This document shows positions 12,401 through 24,400 of a DNA stretch of 64,000 bases, in pieces (the stretch's first letter is position 1; each line of letters opens with the position of its first letter). Under the pieces are notes generated by a model, which saw only the letters and a program-made list of their open reading frames with translations, did no database searches and was not told where the DNA came from. The DNA lies in the NCBI GenBank assembly GCA_030248295.1, contig JASANH010001557.1, positions 1-64,000 of the forward strand, given 5' to 3'. This DNA is from Mesodorylaimus sp. YZB2_4. Its lineage: Eukaryota > Nematoda > Enoplea > Dorylaimida > Dorylaimidae. Both the position numbers and the translations under genes were made by a program.

Positions 12401-12900
12401 TCTCGTTGTTTGAATGGACGTGATGATTGTGGACGTACATGCCAGTCAGAATTGAACTTCGACTCGGACAACATAAAGGAGTCGTCACGAAACCGTTCAC
12501 AAATTCCACACCACCTTCACGGAAAATTTTTAAAGTTTTTGACATAAATTCCATCGAACCTGAAAAATTTTGCATGAATTGGCTTTAAAGCCACATTTTC
12601 TACTAGATTTACACCCAAAACAACGAAAAAATTAGTGTACGCAAATTTGGAGATAAAAAAATTAATCACTTACCCAATTCGACATCTTGATCGTCGGTTA
12701 AAATTAATACAATATTTGGCCTATTCGGTCTCAAAACACGCCTATGACCACTTCTAAAAAAACAAATTTTCAAGTTTTTCGTTGGCAAAAGATTTTTCTC
12801 ACCTTTGAGTTTTTCCATCCACAAAAATCGACAACGAAAATAAAAAACCCCATAAGAAAAATATTTTTACAAAGCACTTGAAATATGGCAGTACATTCAT
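6472..12900 (-). CDS. Sulf1: Extracellular heparan sulfate 6-O-endosulfatase (Sulf)
   Basis: Seventeen exons join to 927 aa. They are 12803-12900, 12674-12753, 12320-12559, 12131-12267, 11893-12077, 11732-11839, 11637-11679, 11393-11568, 11072-11179, 10958-11008, 10263-10582, 9683-9879, 9125-9323, 8921-9072, 8649-8833, 8202-8589 and 6472-6588. The N-terminus is a hydrophobic signal peptide. [17 protein letters not shown] and the sulfatase signature [11 protein letters not shown] follow; its second Cys should become formylglycine. [16 protein letters not shown] and [16 protein letters not shown] are typical Sulf blocks. A basic middle region and the C-terminal [17 protein letters not shown] and [20 protein letters not shown] match the family end. 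Sulfs remove 6-O-sulfates from heparan sulfate outside the cell and so tune Wnt, FGF and BMP signalling. Intron 3 uses a GC donor (ACAG|GCGAGT). The last intron contains a transposon. Confidence 0.93.
6685..7980. mobile_element. hAT-like non-autonomous transposon (family 2)
   Basis: This 1,296-bp insertion in the last Sulf intron starts CAGAGTCCTGCATG and ends in the inverse of CAGGGTCCTGCACGGG. A perfect 8-bp target duplication, AAGCGCAC, flanks it at 6677-6684 and 7981-7988. Both the CAGRG terminus and the 8-bp duplication are hAT hallmarks. Subterminal arrays of the motif GGGTACGGGTA fill 6695-6780 and 7815-7970, including a duplicated segment with AAGGAGGTCGTCCAGCGG. No transposase frame is present. 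Confidence 0.85.
9384..9480 (-). repeat. tRNA-like repeat fragment (possible SINE)
   Basis: On the minus strand a B-box-like GCAGGTTCGACTCCCACTCG is preceded by sequence containing a GGCGGGCTTGCGC stretch. It sits in the Sulf intron 9324-9682. The similarity to SINE family A heads is partial, so this may be a decayed copy. Confidence 0.35.
9927..10142. mobile_element. hAT-like MITE (family 1, copy 2)
   Basis: A 216-bp element in Sulf intron 9880-10262 has inverted ends CCAGCATCGATCGAC and GTCGATCGATGCTGG. The flanking duplication is GCAGTGCT (9919-9926) and ACAGTGCT (10143-10150), seven of eight bases identical. The ends match those of the 1,087-bp element at 2800, so this is a short deletion derivative of the same family. 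Confidence 0.8.
11208..11375 (+). repeat. tRNA-derived SINE, family A
   Basis: The head contains GTGGCCTAGCGGGTTAAGGC (A box), GGTGCGCACTTACATGGGAG and GGTTCGACTCCTAACTGGG (B box), then TAAAAAATT. The tail has GTTCCTTAGCC, TTGAGTGCGCTGTTTGGTGC and AAAGTATGACACGACATC, as in the other family A copies. It sits in the Sulf intron 11180-11392. Confidence 0.75.
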
Positions 12901-12936
12901 AATTTTAGCTATTTTACTCAATACATAATCAAAAAT

Positions 12937-13189
12937 TTAATTTCTACTCGAATCGTTCTAAGAAAGACAGAGTAATTGGAAAAATCCGTATCCACTTCCG
13001 GAGACATCTCCCGCCTTCGAGCAGACAACTTACGAGTTTGTCATAAGCAGCTTGCTTGCGCACATGCTTGACACCGCGCCGATCGGCGCTGGTTGCGATC
13101 GAATCGTAATCAATTTCATGTGTTAAATCTTTTTGATGCTTCGTAAATTTCCCAGTTTTATCACCCCCTAATTTTATGGCGTCGAACAT
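12937..13189 (-). CDS. Small spliced reading frame upstream of Sulf (58 aa, unknown)
   Basis: ATG 13187-13189 opens 52 codons to 13034. A consensus donor (GTAAGTTG) and acceptor (GTCTTTCTTAG) define a 76-bp intron 12958-13033. The frame then continues AACGATTCGAGTAGAAATTAA and stops 36 bases before the Sulf ATG. The product is short, hydrophilic and charged, with DKTGKFTKHQKDLTHEIDYD and RRGVKHVRKQAAYDKL. I do not recognise it. It could be an upstream frame in the Sulf mRNA, the first gene of a two-gene transcript, or chance. Its first 14 bases overlap the upstream of two possible CNTD1 starts on the other strand. Confidence 0.4.
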
Positions 13190-15125
13190 CGATAAAATGT
13201 CGAATGAATATTTTGGATTCGATGGACTTTTTCAAACGCGTATTCGGGACGACGAAGAACGCGCGGGAAAAAATGACGAAGATGAAATCGATTACGAATT
13301 GGTGCCGTGTTTCAATCATAGATTTTGCGGTGTTCACGGCGATATGTTGGAAGATTGGATTGCTAATCTGACCGCGAAAAATAAAAAACGGATGCAAGAA
13401 ACGCTGACGACGCCTTCAGTAAGTTGTTTCCGAAATCGATTTTTTCGTGCCGTTTTTTTGATTGTTAAAAAGATTACGCTGTTTTTTATGCAGCTTTTTT
13501 GCTTAAAATCCGAAAACTTTAGTTTTTCTCGAATCACTCGACTTCTTTTGATTAGTTTTGATGAAATATTCGTTATATTTTTCATTTCGAGGAGGCATAT
13601 TTCGTTTTTCCTTTCTTTAGGTACCATTGCTCAAAATTCGACCAGTTGAATTTTTGTTCGCTTTTTGCGAGAAGCTGCAAGTGCCCGCCAACGTGAAATT
13701 CACCGCTTTGGCTATGTTCGATCAGTAAGTAGATTTTTTCGAGTATTTATCGTATTTATTGCTTATATTTGAGATTCGTGCTCAATCACGTTCGATCATT
13801 GATGGAAAATTTTGAAAAAGAAAAAAGCGCGAACGCTAACACAAAAGAGTGGTCTGATATCGAAGATAAGTTCTTTGGTCAAGTGACGTTGAGGCTGTTT
13901 TCTTGTATTCAAATCGCTAGCAAAATGGAAAATCAAAATCGAGTAAGTATTTTTTGCGAAAGTTCAATAGTTTTTTAATTTGTGATATGTCTAGGCCGTG
14001 AAATCGGATGATTTTAACACGCATATGCGCGAGATGGGTCATTCGTATACGCACGAAACTATTTTGAAATCAGAATTACGAGTTTTGAAAACATTGAATT
14101 ACAAAATTAGCATCGTATCACCTTTGATCTACATCGAAACTATTCTGAAAGTTTTGCGTAAGTACCGCATCCACACAGGGCGAGGGACCGCGTTCATGTT
14201 TCTGGATTGGCGGGTGCGGGAAGATAAAGTTTGAATGCTTGAGCGGGAAACTTTACCGGAAGTATGGGATAACGTAAAACACATTGCAGCTCTGATCCCC
14301 CCTCGAGTATGGCTGTACTTTATAAGCACATTTAGAAAAATTTTTTTTCAGAATTGCAATTTCCCGAATTGCCCATTGACAGTTGGTACGGCACGTGCGT
14401 CGGGGCTTTGGAAGTGGTCATGTTATTTCGCGATGACTTGTACGCCGTGCTATTGCAAGCCCTTTTGGGCCCGAGCGTTATTTGCAGCAAGTACGAGTAA
14501 GGATGCATGTTTTTATCTTTTTTTCTGCAATAATCAAAAATTTTTAGAGAAAAGTTTTTGCAATTACAAAACGATTATTTGTTCTTGGCTTGTTCGATTA
14601 TCACTGCTGCCGTGTTTATCGAAGCTGATCAAGGGACGGCTCGTTGGGTGAGTCGGCTGACTGATTCGTCCTAATCGATAGTTAGGATCAAACATTTTTC
14701 AGATGGCTTGGACGTTGCAGGCGTTGACTGGCCAATCGTATACGGACATGGCCACGTTCTGCGCTGCTATCGTCTCGCGTATCATGGATATGAATGAGAA
14801 GGCAAGCGCCAAGGAAGTCGCCACTAAAACGACAATGCCGGCTATTTTCAACTGTTCTGGCGATCAACCATCGACTTTGTTCGGAAATGACGATCCGAGC
14901 TTATCGTTCGGTTGCTACGAAGATGAACCGTCGACTTCGCAAGTGAAACGTCGAAGAATTTCGATTCCGTACACGCCGCGTCGAAATATTTCTTTGCCAA
15001 CTTTGTACAGCGCCTATCGTTCGAAATTCACTGCGCCTTCTTCGCAGTTGAAACAAAGTTGTCCGGCGACTCCTCGCGCCGTCAAAATATTCAGCCGAAC
15101 TACTCCGTATTGGGGTGCTTTTTGA
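13176..15125 (+). CDS. CNTD1: Cyclin N-terminal domain protein CNTD1 (COSA-1)
   Basis: Seven exons (13176-13418, 13621-13724, 13774-13942, 13995-14157, 14352-14496, 14548-14647, 14703-15125) give 448 aa. The cyclin box contains RPVEFLFAFCEKLQV, VTLRLFSCIQIASKM, HETILKSELRVLKTLNYKI and SPLIYIETILKVL. Each block aligns with human CNTD1 (for example FTLRLVSCVQLASKL and ELDVLKSLNFRI). CNTD1 and its worm counterpart COSA-1 mark designated crossover sites in meiosis and are needed to mature them. The C-terminal 100 residues are extra compared with human (330 aa). They are Ser/Pro-rich with a KRRRISIPYTPRRN stretch that could hold CDK and nuclear-import sites (inference). ATG 13197 is an alternative start. 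The gene is divergent from Sulf. Confidence 0.87.
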
Positions 15126-16378
15126 AAGTTTTCCAAGACGAGCTGAAATTTGATTGGTTTTTTTCGTTCATTCAGAGATATTTGATATTTAATCGAGATC
15201 GATAGTTTCCGGTTCGTGTTTCATTCTATTCGTGACGATGGCTGTTGATGTATTTCATGCGCTTATTCCGATTCGAAAGTGAGGCGAGACGTCTTAGTCT
15301 TACTGTAAGGTGATGTATCAATCGAGAGCGAGGAGATAGTTTTTTGCGAGCAGCTCTCGAGATGAAACGATCTTAGTTTGAAAAATGAGGGCTTAGGATC
15401 GTGTCGGCGGGGGATTGAGCGGTGGCTGGTGCTTAATCAGCGAGCCGGGCCAGGTTAATGAAAGCCACGACCATTAGCGGCCTCGTTTGGTCGGGGCAAA
15501 GGAAAATGAAACCGGAGCCGCCCAGGATTAGCTTATGGCCGTGGGGGGGACGAGTCTTGTAGACATGATTGCTAATCAATTATTCAACATGGTGCGCGCC
15601 TAAAAACACCTTGCTCTTCCAGGCCAACAACACGCGAAATGATCCCGTTCGGATTCGGACCTTCATTATTTCATCCCGATCGGCTGATCGACCAAACTCG
15701 CTCTGCTTCCGCTGCCTAATTGCTTTCTGTTTGCCCGTCTTGGATTCGTGAGACGATCCATTCCCCCCCCCTCTTTGACACACCTTCGGCAGACCGAACC
15801 AGTTCAGACAAGGTTCTTTCTTTTAGAAAAAAACTGAATCATTTTAAATGAATTACAGCAACTTTTCGTTTTCAAAACAATCACGCTCGGAAATGAGAGA
15901 AGGGCGTAAGGAATCGTTCAAAAGTGGTGCTGGTGGCGGGCAGGGGGTTACAGTAGGCGTGGCTGGCCATTGAGCCATCATCTCGAAGACGCAATCTGTC
16001 GGTTTCGTTTTCCCTTCTCCCACACTTATCCCATCGGGCACTCGATCGGGCGGCAATTGTTTTGTGGCGAATGGCGCAAGAAAGCGCAACGCATCGAGCA
16101 CGGGCTAAAAATCACACCCGCGGCCGTGGATAATTAATTATGCAATAGGTAACGGCGGCCATGATGGCACCCCGTCGAGCATTTGAATAGGCTTGTAATT
16201 GGCAAGCACGCATCCAATGGGTCGGCGGCAGCCCCGGGTCCTGTTTGTTGAACCAATCTGCTCACACTGGCACACAAATCAATCCATTAGAGCCCGCACC
16301 GCCCCGCCACTAACCCGACACGACGACTCGGAGAACGGCTCGCTCGCTCCTCACTCTGCCCCTCGGACTACTGTAGCC
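15126..16378. other. Upstream region of the Fezf-like gene
   Basis: No gene is seen. Positions 15400-15560 are GC-rich. Around 16129-16150 is an AT-rich stretch with TAATTAATTATGCAAT, which contains homeodomain- and POU-like words. A C-run lies near 15765. It is plausible as promoter and enhancer DNA for the following developmental gene, but this is inference. Confidence 0.3.
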
Positions 16379-18271
16379 ATGGAAGGCACGGCCAAGACGG
16401 ACACGGAGCCCCCCGCAAGGAAGGCCTACAAGTCCAGTTTCAGTATCGACTCCTTATTGGAGAAGAAATTGGGCAATAATTCGGCCCCCAGCCATGACCC
16501 TTCCACCAACAAACCCAGACCCGCGCGGCCAGTCGTGCCGTTGGCCGACTCGATTCGACACTTGATGGCGCACCAACCCGCCCTGGCCGCCATGCCCCGC
16601 TGGCCATTCCTGCACCCGCCACCGCCGACCCCCAATTTCAGCCTGGCCGCAGTGGCACCCATTTGGGCCATGGCAGCCGCCTCGGCCCAAATGGCCGCCT
16701 CGCCATTCGTCACCTCGGTGGCCCCTCAGGCCACTGCCGTCAGCGCAATGGCCGCCGATGCCCGCAGACCCGCACTCAACAAGGCACCCCCCGTCAAAAA
16801 ATACAAGTGCGATGTGTGCTCGAAGGCGTTCAGTCGAAGTAACACCCTGGTCACGCATAAGGTACGTCCGTGCTGCCTTCGATCGTGCAGGCCTACAGTA
16901 GCCCGCGCATCCGAGGCTATCAGTCGCCTAACTGGCACAATGGCCGCGGGCGACCGTTCCCTGAAAGGCCAGCCTATTAGCTCGTGCACTTATTCTATTC
17001 AATGGGGCTGGCAGAGAGCGCTCTTCCATGGCTCCTAAAATGGTGAAACGGGCGGAAAGGGACTGGTAACAGGTTGGACAAAAGACCAGGCGCGGATCAA
17101 TCGAGTCTATTGTAGTCGAAGACTGGGATGGGCCCGACAGCCTCGGCAAATAATAAAATTTTCATGCGCCACTCTCCTGCCACCAGCCGACTCGGCCCGC
17201 CAATTGTCTTCCATCAAAGCTCAACTGACTCGCATCGGATATTGAGCAATTAGCGGGCACAATGGGCCCCGGGGACCGTCGACCAGCCACATCCCACCTG
17301 ACCCCCCTCACCTCCGCCCACAAGCCAGATCTCCTCAAAACTATCTTCTTCAAGAAACTAAGAACCTGTCATTTCAGCGAATCCATTCGGGCGAGAAACC
17401 ATTCGCTTGCGAGCACTGCGGCCGTGCATTCCGTCAGCCGGGCAACTTGACTCGGCATCGACTGACCCACACGACTGTGAGTCACATTACACTGGCTACT
17501 GTAACCGCCCCTACAGTAGCCCTCCTTGCAGGTCAAGCCCTACGTGTGCACTCAATGCGGAAAGGCGTTCAATCGAGCCTCGAATCTGCACACTCACATG
17601 AGAACACACACCGATTATCGACCATACGTCTGCCCCTTCTGCGCTAAAGCCTTTCATCAAAAAATCGACATGAAGATTCATTCGTACACGCACACGGGTA
17701 AGTCCCCCCCGCACTCATCCACTGGCCGTGTTTGATCAGCTAATGGCCAGCATAGCGAGCTTAATTGGATCGCCATCCTTAGATAGCTCGTACCTGCATC
17801 ACCGCAGGAAATAGGTACCTTCTACCTCCAGTCTAGTTTCCTATCAAATTCCAACATTGTATAAACACAATTCGAATTTCCCGCAATCTTAGGATTTTCA
17901 ATTAAAAATTGTCACAATTTGAATTTCCCGCCAAATACTGCATTCCGTTCCAACTTAAATTTCCCGCTAGTTTATTCAAACTAGATTTGAATTTCCCGCG
18001 CTTCTGATTATCAAATCCCCAATATTCTTATCCCTCATTTTCAGGGGAGAAACCATTCCGTTGTCCGACATGTCACAAAGGCTTCACCCTGTCGAGCACT
18101 CTGAACGCCCATCGACGCACCCACTGCACTGGTTCCACTTCGAACGGTTCCGACGACGCGTCCAAAAAGTCCGCATTGCATTCGTGCGAGCATTGTGGAA
18201 AAGATTTTGTGCAACGGAGTTCATTGAAGAATCACATTCTGGCAAGTCACCCGTGTCGTAGTGCGCTGTGA
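16379..18271 (+). CDS. Six-finger C2H2 repressor, Fezf-like, with Eh1 motif
   Basis: Exons 16379-16861, 17378-17476, 17532-17697 and 18045-18271 give 324 aa. Near the N-terminus [12 protein letters not shown] fits the Eh1 motif that recruits Groucho co-repressors. An Ala/Pro/Met-rich linker follows, then six C2H2 fingers: [96 protein letters not shown] and a last one after a 20-residue spacer, [17 protein letters not shown]. Eh1 plus six fingers, and the order of finger 3 (FNR.S.L.TH) and finger 4 (FHQK), match Fezf/Earmuff factors, which pattern forebrain neurons. Gfi-type proteins share the FHQK finger but have a SNAG domain, which is absent. The family call is moderate; nuclear repressor is likely. 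Confidence 0.75.
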
Positions 18272-18337
18272 TTGTGCCCAGCTTAATAGTAAGTAGCTTG
18301 CATTCAATGCCATTCTCATCAGATTTGTTTCACTTAT

Positions 18338-18343
18338 AATAAA
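18338..18343 (+). terminator. Polyadenylation signal of the Fezf-like gene
   Basis: AATAAA lies 67 bases after the stop codon, in the 217-bp gap before the 3' end of the converging ABCA gene. Confidence 0.5.
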
Positions 18344-18488
18344 ATTCCATCAGATTTGCTAAAATTGACCAATTCAATCACAAACCGACTCATTAAACTT
18401 AAAACTGAGTCAACACCACAAAATGGGATAAAGCTGAAAGCGCACGATTCACAGCCGACAACAAACTAAAAAAAGTAGGAAGGAGGGC

Positions 18489-21400
18489 CTAGTCGTCCAG
18501 CTGGGCCCTGGTCAGCAGACTATTATCACTTTGGTTGACCAGACTCGGTCGCAGACGACGCGGCTGGTAGGATATGGCCACAGTCGAGATGGCCACGGTG
18601 GCATCGTCGAGGGGGAACGAGCCATTGTCGTAGGTACCCCGCGCCCGCGACGACTTCTGGTTCGTACTCTCCATCTCGCCCTGGTGCTTGGCGAAGTTGA
18701 CAAACACCTGAAACGAGCACACCTGCAGACAGAGCACACCGAGCAGGAGGTCCGAATTGAAAGACAACTCCAAATCAAAACTGTTGAAAATAGACCCCGC
18801 CCTGTCATTAGCTACCACCAAGGCGGCCAGGAGCACCAGGACCCAACAGCAGGTAGCGTGGCCCCATCTGGACCCTTATGACCCATCACGCCGCACCCCG
18901 CATGGCCCCGTCTGGGGGCACCCTTACGTTATCCAACGTGTTCTGTCCAACCGAGTAGGACTCGACGGGCAGCGTTCGCATCAGCCGCTCGCACACCTCA
19001 AAAACACGACTGAGAAGCACTGTCGAATTGATCTCGTAATGAATGTACGTGTAGTGCGATTCCTGAAAAGTCCAACTGTTCAACTTTTTGGCACCCATCC
19101 ACTCCACATTCGCCCCGCTGGGCTAACCGTATCCGAAACTATATTTTACGCATACAAGGCAATAATGTGGAACTTTTGATCAACTGCAGGCCAACAGTTT
19201 CGACCATGGTCACTACCAGGCGAAGGATGGATATACGCAAAAAACGGCCACATTTTATGTGGGTTGAGTAAAATAAAGTTTCAGATACGGGTTTCCCTGC
19301 TCCCATTCATTCAAATGTTGTTCTCAACCAGCACTGAATCAAGCACGCCGACCTAGTTTCCCATGGCCTACACCCAATGCTCCCCATCGCCCACCCTGGC
19401 TCACCTTCAAAGTAGCATCGCACAAATTCTTCAACATAAATTTCTCCACATCTTTCATGGCCGCCTCGGTGGTCGTGTCGCCCTTGGCTTTGAGGCGTAT
19501 TCTGATCGAGTAACCATCGCCGTACGTGTTCTTCAGGTGCTGGATGGACCCCAAACACTTGAACTGGCCATTCACCTGCACGAAGGCAGTCAGTCCCCTC
19601 AGTCCCCCGCCCCTCCCTTCGACTCACCATTATGGCCAGCCGTGTGCACAAGGCCTCGCATTCCTCCATGCTGAAACGATCAGGTGACTCGACTGGCCGA
19701 ACATGCCATCCCAGACTGCTCACCTGTGCGAAGTCAAAATGACACTCTTGCCCGCTTTGGTCAACGCGATAAGCACGTCCCACAGGAATCGTCTGCTCAA
19801 CGGGTCCATGCCCGTCGTCGGTTCGTCCAACATGATCACCCTCGGATCGCCCACCATGGCGATGGCTGTCGACAACTTGCGCTTGGTGCCCCCGCTGTAG
19901 GCCAACGCCTCCACATCGGCGTACTTGACCAGATCCAACTTCTCCAACGCCCAATCGATCACCTGCAAACACGCCCGTCACCCATCTGCCCTCTTCCGCC
20001 CCCCCTGCTCACCTTGGGAATGATGGCGCGCGGCACGCCTCGCACCAGGCAAAATATGGCCAAGTGCTCCCTGGCCGTCAACTCGTCGAACAGGCAATCG
20101 AACTGAGGACAGTAGCCCAAACACGACTGCGCCCCCCGCACATCGTTCACTACACTCCGATTGGCCAAATAGGCATCGCCCGATGTGACCGAGTAGTCGC
20201 CAGTCAACATGCTGAACGTGGTCTGAAAAGAACACCTGCACCCCGTCCACTATCACCCTCCCTCCCCCAACCCACTCACCGTCTTGCCCGCCCCATTCAC
20301 TCCCAGCAAACCAAAACATTCGCCCTTCGGCACTCCGAAACACAGCTGATCAACGGCCAGAAAATCACCCAGTTTCCTCGATCGATATCTGAAACACAAC
20401 GTCTTCTATGCCAGACCCCCTTCCGCCCAGGCACTTACACTTTGGTCAAATTGACCACCCGGACAATATCGCCATTGGCACCACCGCTCAATACGCGCTG
20501 CCTCTCTCGCGCCACGTCCTCTTCTTCGTCACACACGAAACCCGCAAATGCGCTGCTCTCACATTTCGACCGAATACTACAATTAAAACTCATATACCAG
20601 CGATCGATATAATTATCGACTCCTGCATCGAGCCCCCGCCAGCACGCATCACACATTCCCAAGGCCTGGCCTGCTGGGTAGACGTCTGCCTCTGGACGCC
20701 AGGTGCGCAGTTATGGGTGAGTGTTCGACTCGGGGTCCAGTAAATCGTTTAGTATATGTCCCTTTCCTGGACTACCTTTGCCTTGTGATGTGATAAATTA
20801 TAAACAAGAACTAAATTAGCTGACTCTCCAATTTAAAAACGCCCAGACGTTGTCTACTCGTTCGACTGTTCTCACTGCCAGTCCTCTTCAGACACAATGT
20901 TAAAAGCTAGAAGCCCTAACATTTCGGGCCACAGCCTCACGTCAGGTCAAAGCCAATCACTATAAGCCCACTCGAGGGTAAAGGAGCACCCTGACATTTT
21001 TATCCCGGGCGGGAGTCGAACCCTTCCCCTGTTAGCGCGAGAGGCAGACGCCTTAACCCGCGAGACCACGACCCCTGAACTCACAAACAAAGCCCCCACC
21101 AGCCCTGACCCAAAGTGCCCATTGCCCGCACAGCCTACCTCCCAGGCACATGAGTTCCAGATCAAGTACCCTGGCCAGCCGCCTGGCTGGTGTAGTGGTG
21201 AAGGCGTGTGTCACAGTCTGTTCGGCAGAATTGGAAACTGGTCGGCCTGACTCTAGCCGTCAAAGAACTTTCTGTGCGCCTAATGGTGGCTGACTCACCC
21301 TTCATTCCTTCGGGAGAGGCCTTACGGGGAGGGAGTCCCCTCACGGGGCACGGGCAGGGTATGGCTACCCCACAGGGTAATCACCGACATCGCGGGGTAG

Positions 21401-24400
21401 CGACTAACACGCACCCTTGCCCAACATGCATCCCAGATGGGCCCTATTCGATGGATAGGGTCAACTAACAAGCCCCCTAGCCCGCGGGTGATGGGCCAAA
21501 AATCGATTCCGCCCTAGACCAACTAGGATGGGTCAAACAAAGTCCCCTGGTTTCCCCGCTCACCTTTTCTGACGCTTGTACTCCAACAGTAGTGTCAGCA
21601 TGAACGACAAGACACCCATGACCGCCATCGAGACCAAGTTGCGATTGATGATATCCCAATAAAACGGAGACCGTATTTTGTCGTACTGACCTGAAACAGT
21701 AGGCAGAGCACAAGTCCAAGTCAAACCACGCACAGAAACAGGCAGGTCCACATGTTACCCCATAGTGCAGTCAGGGAAAGTTCATCACCCCAACAAATGC
21801 CCTTATCCCATCTTCATCAACATTCAAATTTAAACACTGGCGGGAAAATTTGTAATAGGTTTCCAAATCACCCAAGCTCCCTAATCCCCTATGCATCCCC
21901 TGCCATGTCAACACCCGCCTGCCACCTGCTACTTCGCCCTAACCCCACTCCCTGGTGATCCCGCCTGTCACCTGGTCCTGGTTGTGGTGGCTCCAATCCT
22001 CGAGTCCACCGACCACCACTTACCCGTCATTATGAAAAATTCATTAAAGTAGTAATTGAATCTGCAACAGAGACCATGTAGTGACCAGTCGCCCCCCCCC
22101 CCATGCCGGACACTTACGCGATATCCATGAGACCACGACCCAGACAGAAGCTAGGGAAGACCAGAAAGACCAAACTGATGACTTGGTGGATTCGATTGAA
22201 ATAATCGATCATGATGCCGAACAGTTGCAGCATGAAGCTGGTTATAATGCAGGTGATGCCCACGAACAGGTTCACCACGATCATGGTAATGTAGGCCGTG
22301 CTCGGCTCGTTGAAGTAAAACGTGGCCGGGTACATCATCGGAGTGATCGACAGTCTGAAACAACCACAAAATACACCACCTGACTGCAATGAGATCATCC
22401 GATCACTAATCGATCGATCACGATCAGGTTCTGAATGACAGATTATCGATCGAGTCGATAAGACATTGACAAGCCACTTGGGGAATCATGGAATCAACGC
22501 CCAGGTCAGGATGGCAATGCGCAGATCACTGATCAGAAATCAGCCCAGGCCCAAAACCCATCGTCAGCATGGCAGGTCATCGATCAGATCAATCAGCTAT
22601 TATCCTCAACTGCCGATGATGAATACGTCAGCGACTAATCCGATCATTGTGGATTACTGATTGATTTACTATGATCGATCCAATAATTTGAAGTGGATAA
22701 CTGATCGATTATCTGATCAACTATCGATCCACAATGATCGATGCGATAACTCAGAGTCGATCACTTATCTAATCAGTCATCGATGACTGATGATCTGATC
22801 AGTGATCGATAATCGGACTGAAATGACCAGCACAGCACCCACTTACCCGTACATGACGAACAAGGCCACCACGGCGGCGAAGTTCAAATCGGAAACATAG
22901 GAAGAGATGGAGAATATGCGGATGATTGCGCAACAGCAGGCGGCTGGCACCAGATAACTGCACGTGTCGAAGACCAGGTTCGCCAGCCAGTACATGGCCG
23001 GCGACATGCCCGCCAGAAACTGTAAATGCTTGGCTTTCGATTGACGCTCATTGACCAAAAATAGAACAAACGAGGCCGGCACGAACGACATGGCCGTCAC
23101 TATGAACATGGCGATCAGCACGTCCGTCCCCTCCAAACTGAAACCAACCAATGTAGACCCGGGACACTGCCCCCCAAATCCACTCACATCTTCTCCCTGG
23201 ACAGCCTCATGTTGGTGCCCTCCATGGGGTGATTGATGAGTGTGATCCCGTAGGCCGACGGCGATCCTTTGCTGGCTGGCAGCGACGCCCGCAAAATGGC
23301 ATTGTTCAAGGTGTTCAGGTAAATGGGCATGGAATGGTAGCCCGTGTTGTCGAACCAGATCTGCAAACACCCCATCGCAGTCCCCATTAATCAGCCACCA
23401 ACAACTACTCACCTTCGATATTTCGCCCACAGCAATCTTGCGAAACACAGACGATGCCCCGATCCCGAAATTGGCTGGCACTTCGGGCAACACGTGACCA
23501 AACGACAATGATCCGTATCTGAAAATAATCGACTCAGTTTTTCACCCACTCGACTCGAAAACATGCATTTTACCTTCTCAATCGGAAATGATCGGTGGTG
23601 TACAAGAAATATTCGGACTCATTCTGGCCAGTTATATCATACACCACGTCCGCCGTCACCAATCGTATCATCGGCGGCTCCGACGATCCCCGCGTGCTGC
23701 ATACGAAACCCGCCCCGTCGCCACTACAATAGCACTTGGGATAATAACGTGTCGGTTCCACCACCCCTGAAACGTTATTGGTAGCAATCATCCGGAATAT
23801 TGACACTACATTTTCAAGTCAGTTTCTCGTAACCAATTTTAAACTTATTGAAATCATGGAAGGGAATTTACCGCACAAATTTTTTAGCGAACCTTTGACA
23901 CCAATTTTCCGCCATCAAACTGATAATCGACTTCAATACGTGAACATATCGACTCCGGAAAATTGACTCTACACTGGAGTCAGTTTTCCAGAGCCAATAT
24001 GGACCAATCAGATTTCAAGGTAATTTTCTAACAAAAAACCAATTTTCATGCTAATTTGTCACGCTGTATATAAAGCAAGCACCAGTGCACTCAAAAGCCA
24101 TTTGACGTTAATCTTTGCGGATAACTGCCCAAGGGTGTCAATTTCTCACCCTCCCTTCACGCCCCAGCTCACCTGACTGAGTGGATGTGACATTCTCCAA
24201 AATGACTTCCTCTTCTTTCGTCGGCGGGACAAAACTACGCGTCGAAAATTCGCTAGTGACAAATACTTGTTCACATTCGGGAATGAAAAAATTCTTGAGA
24301 AAAGTATAATTTCTGGCCATTGTAGAATTAATAAGATTGGAATCGAAGGACATGCTCGCATTGCGCAACAGGCACGTGGCTGCCACGCCCGCCGGCAAGT

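Noticed and set aside
13161-13397. Minus-strand frame opposite CNTD1 exon 1
   Set aside because: It is a shadow of CNTD1 exon 1; the sense frame matches the family start.
19684-20106. Plus-strand 140-codon frame opposite ABCA NBD2
   Set aside because: The minus strand encodes clear Walker and signature motifs; the plus frame is their reverse complement.
20064-20612. Plus-strand 182-codon frame
   Set aside because: It crosses two ABCA exons and their introns in antisense and has no domain.
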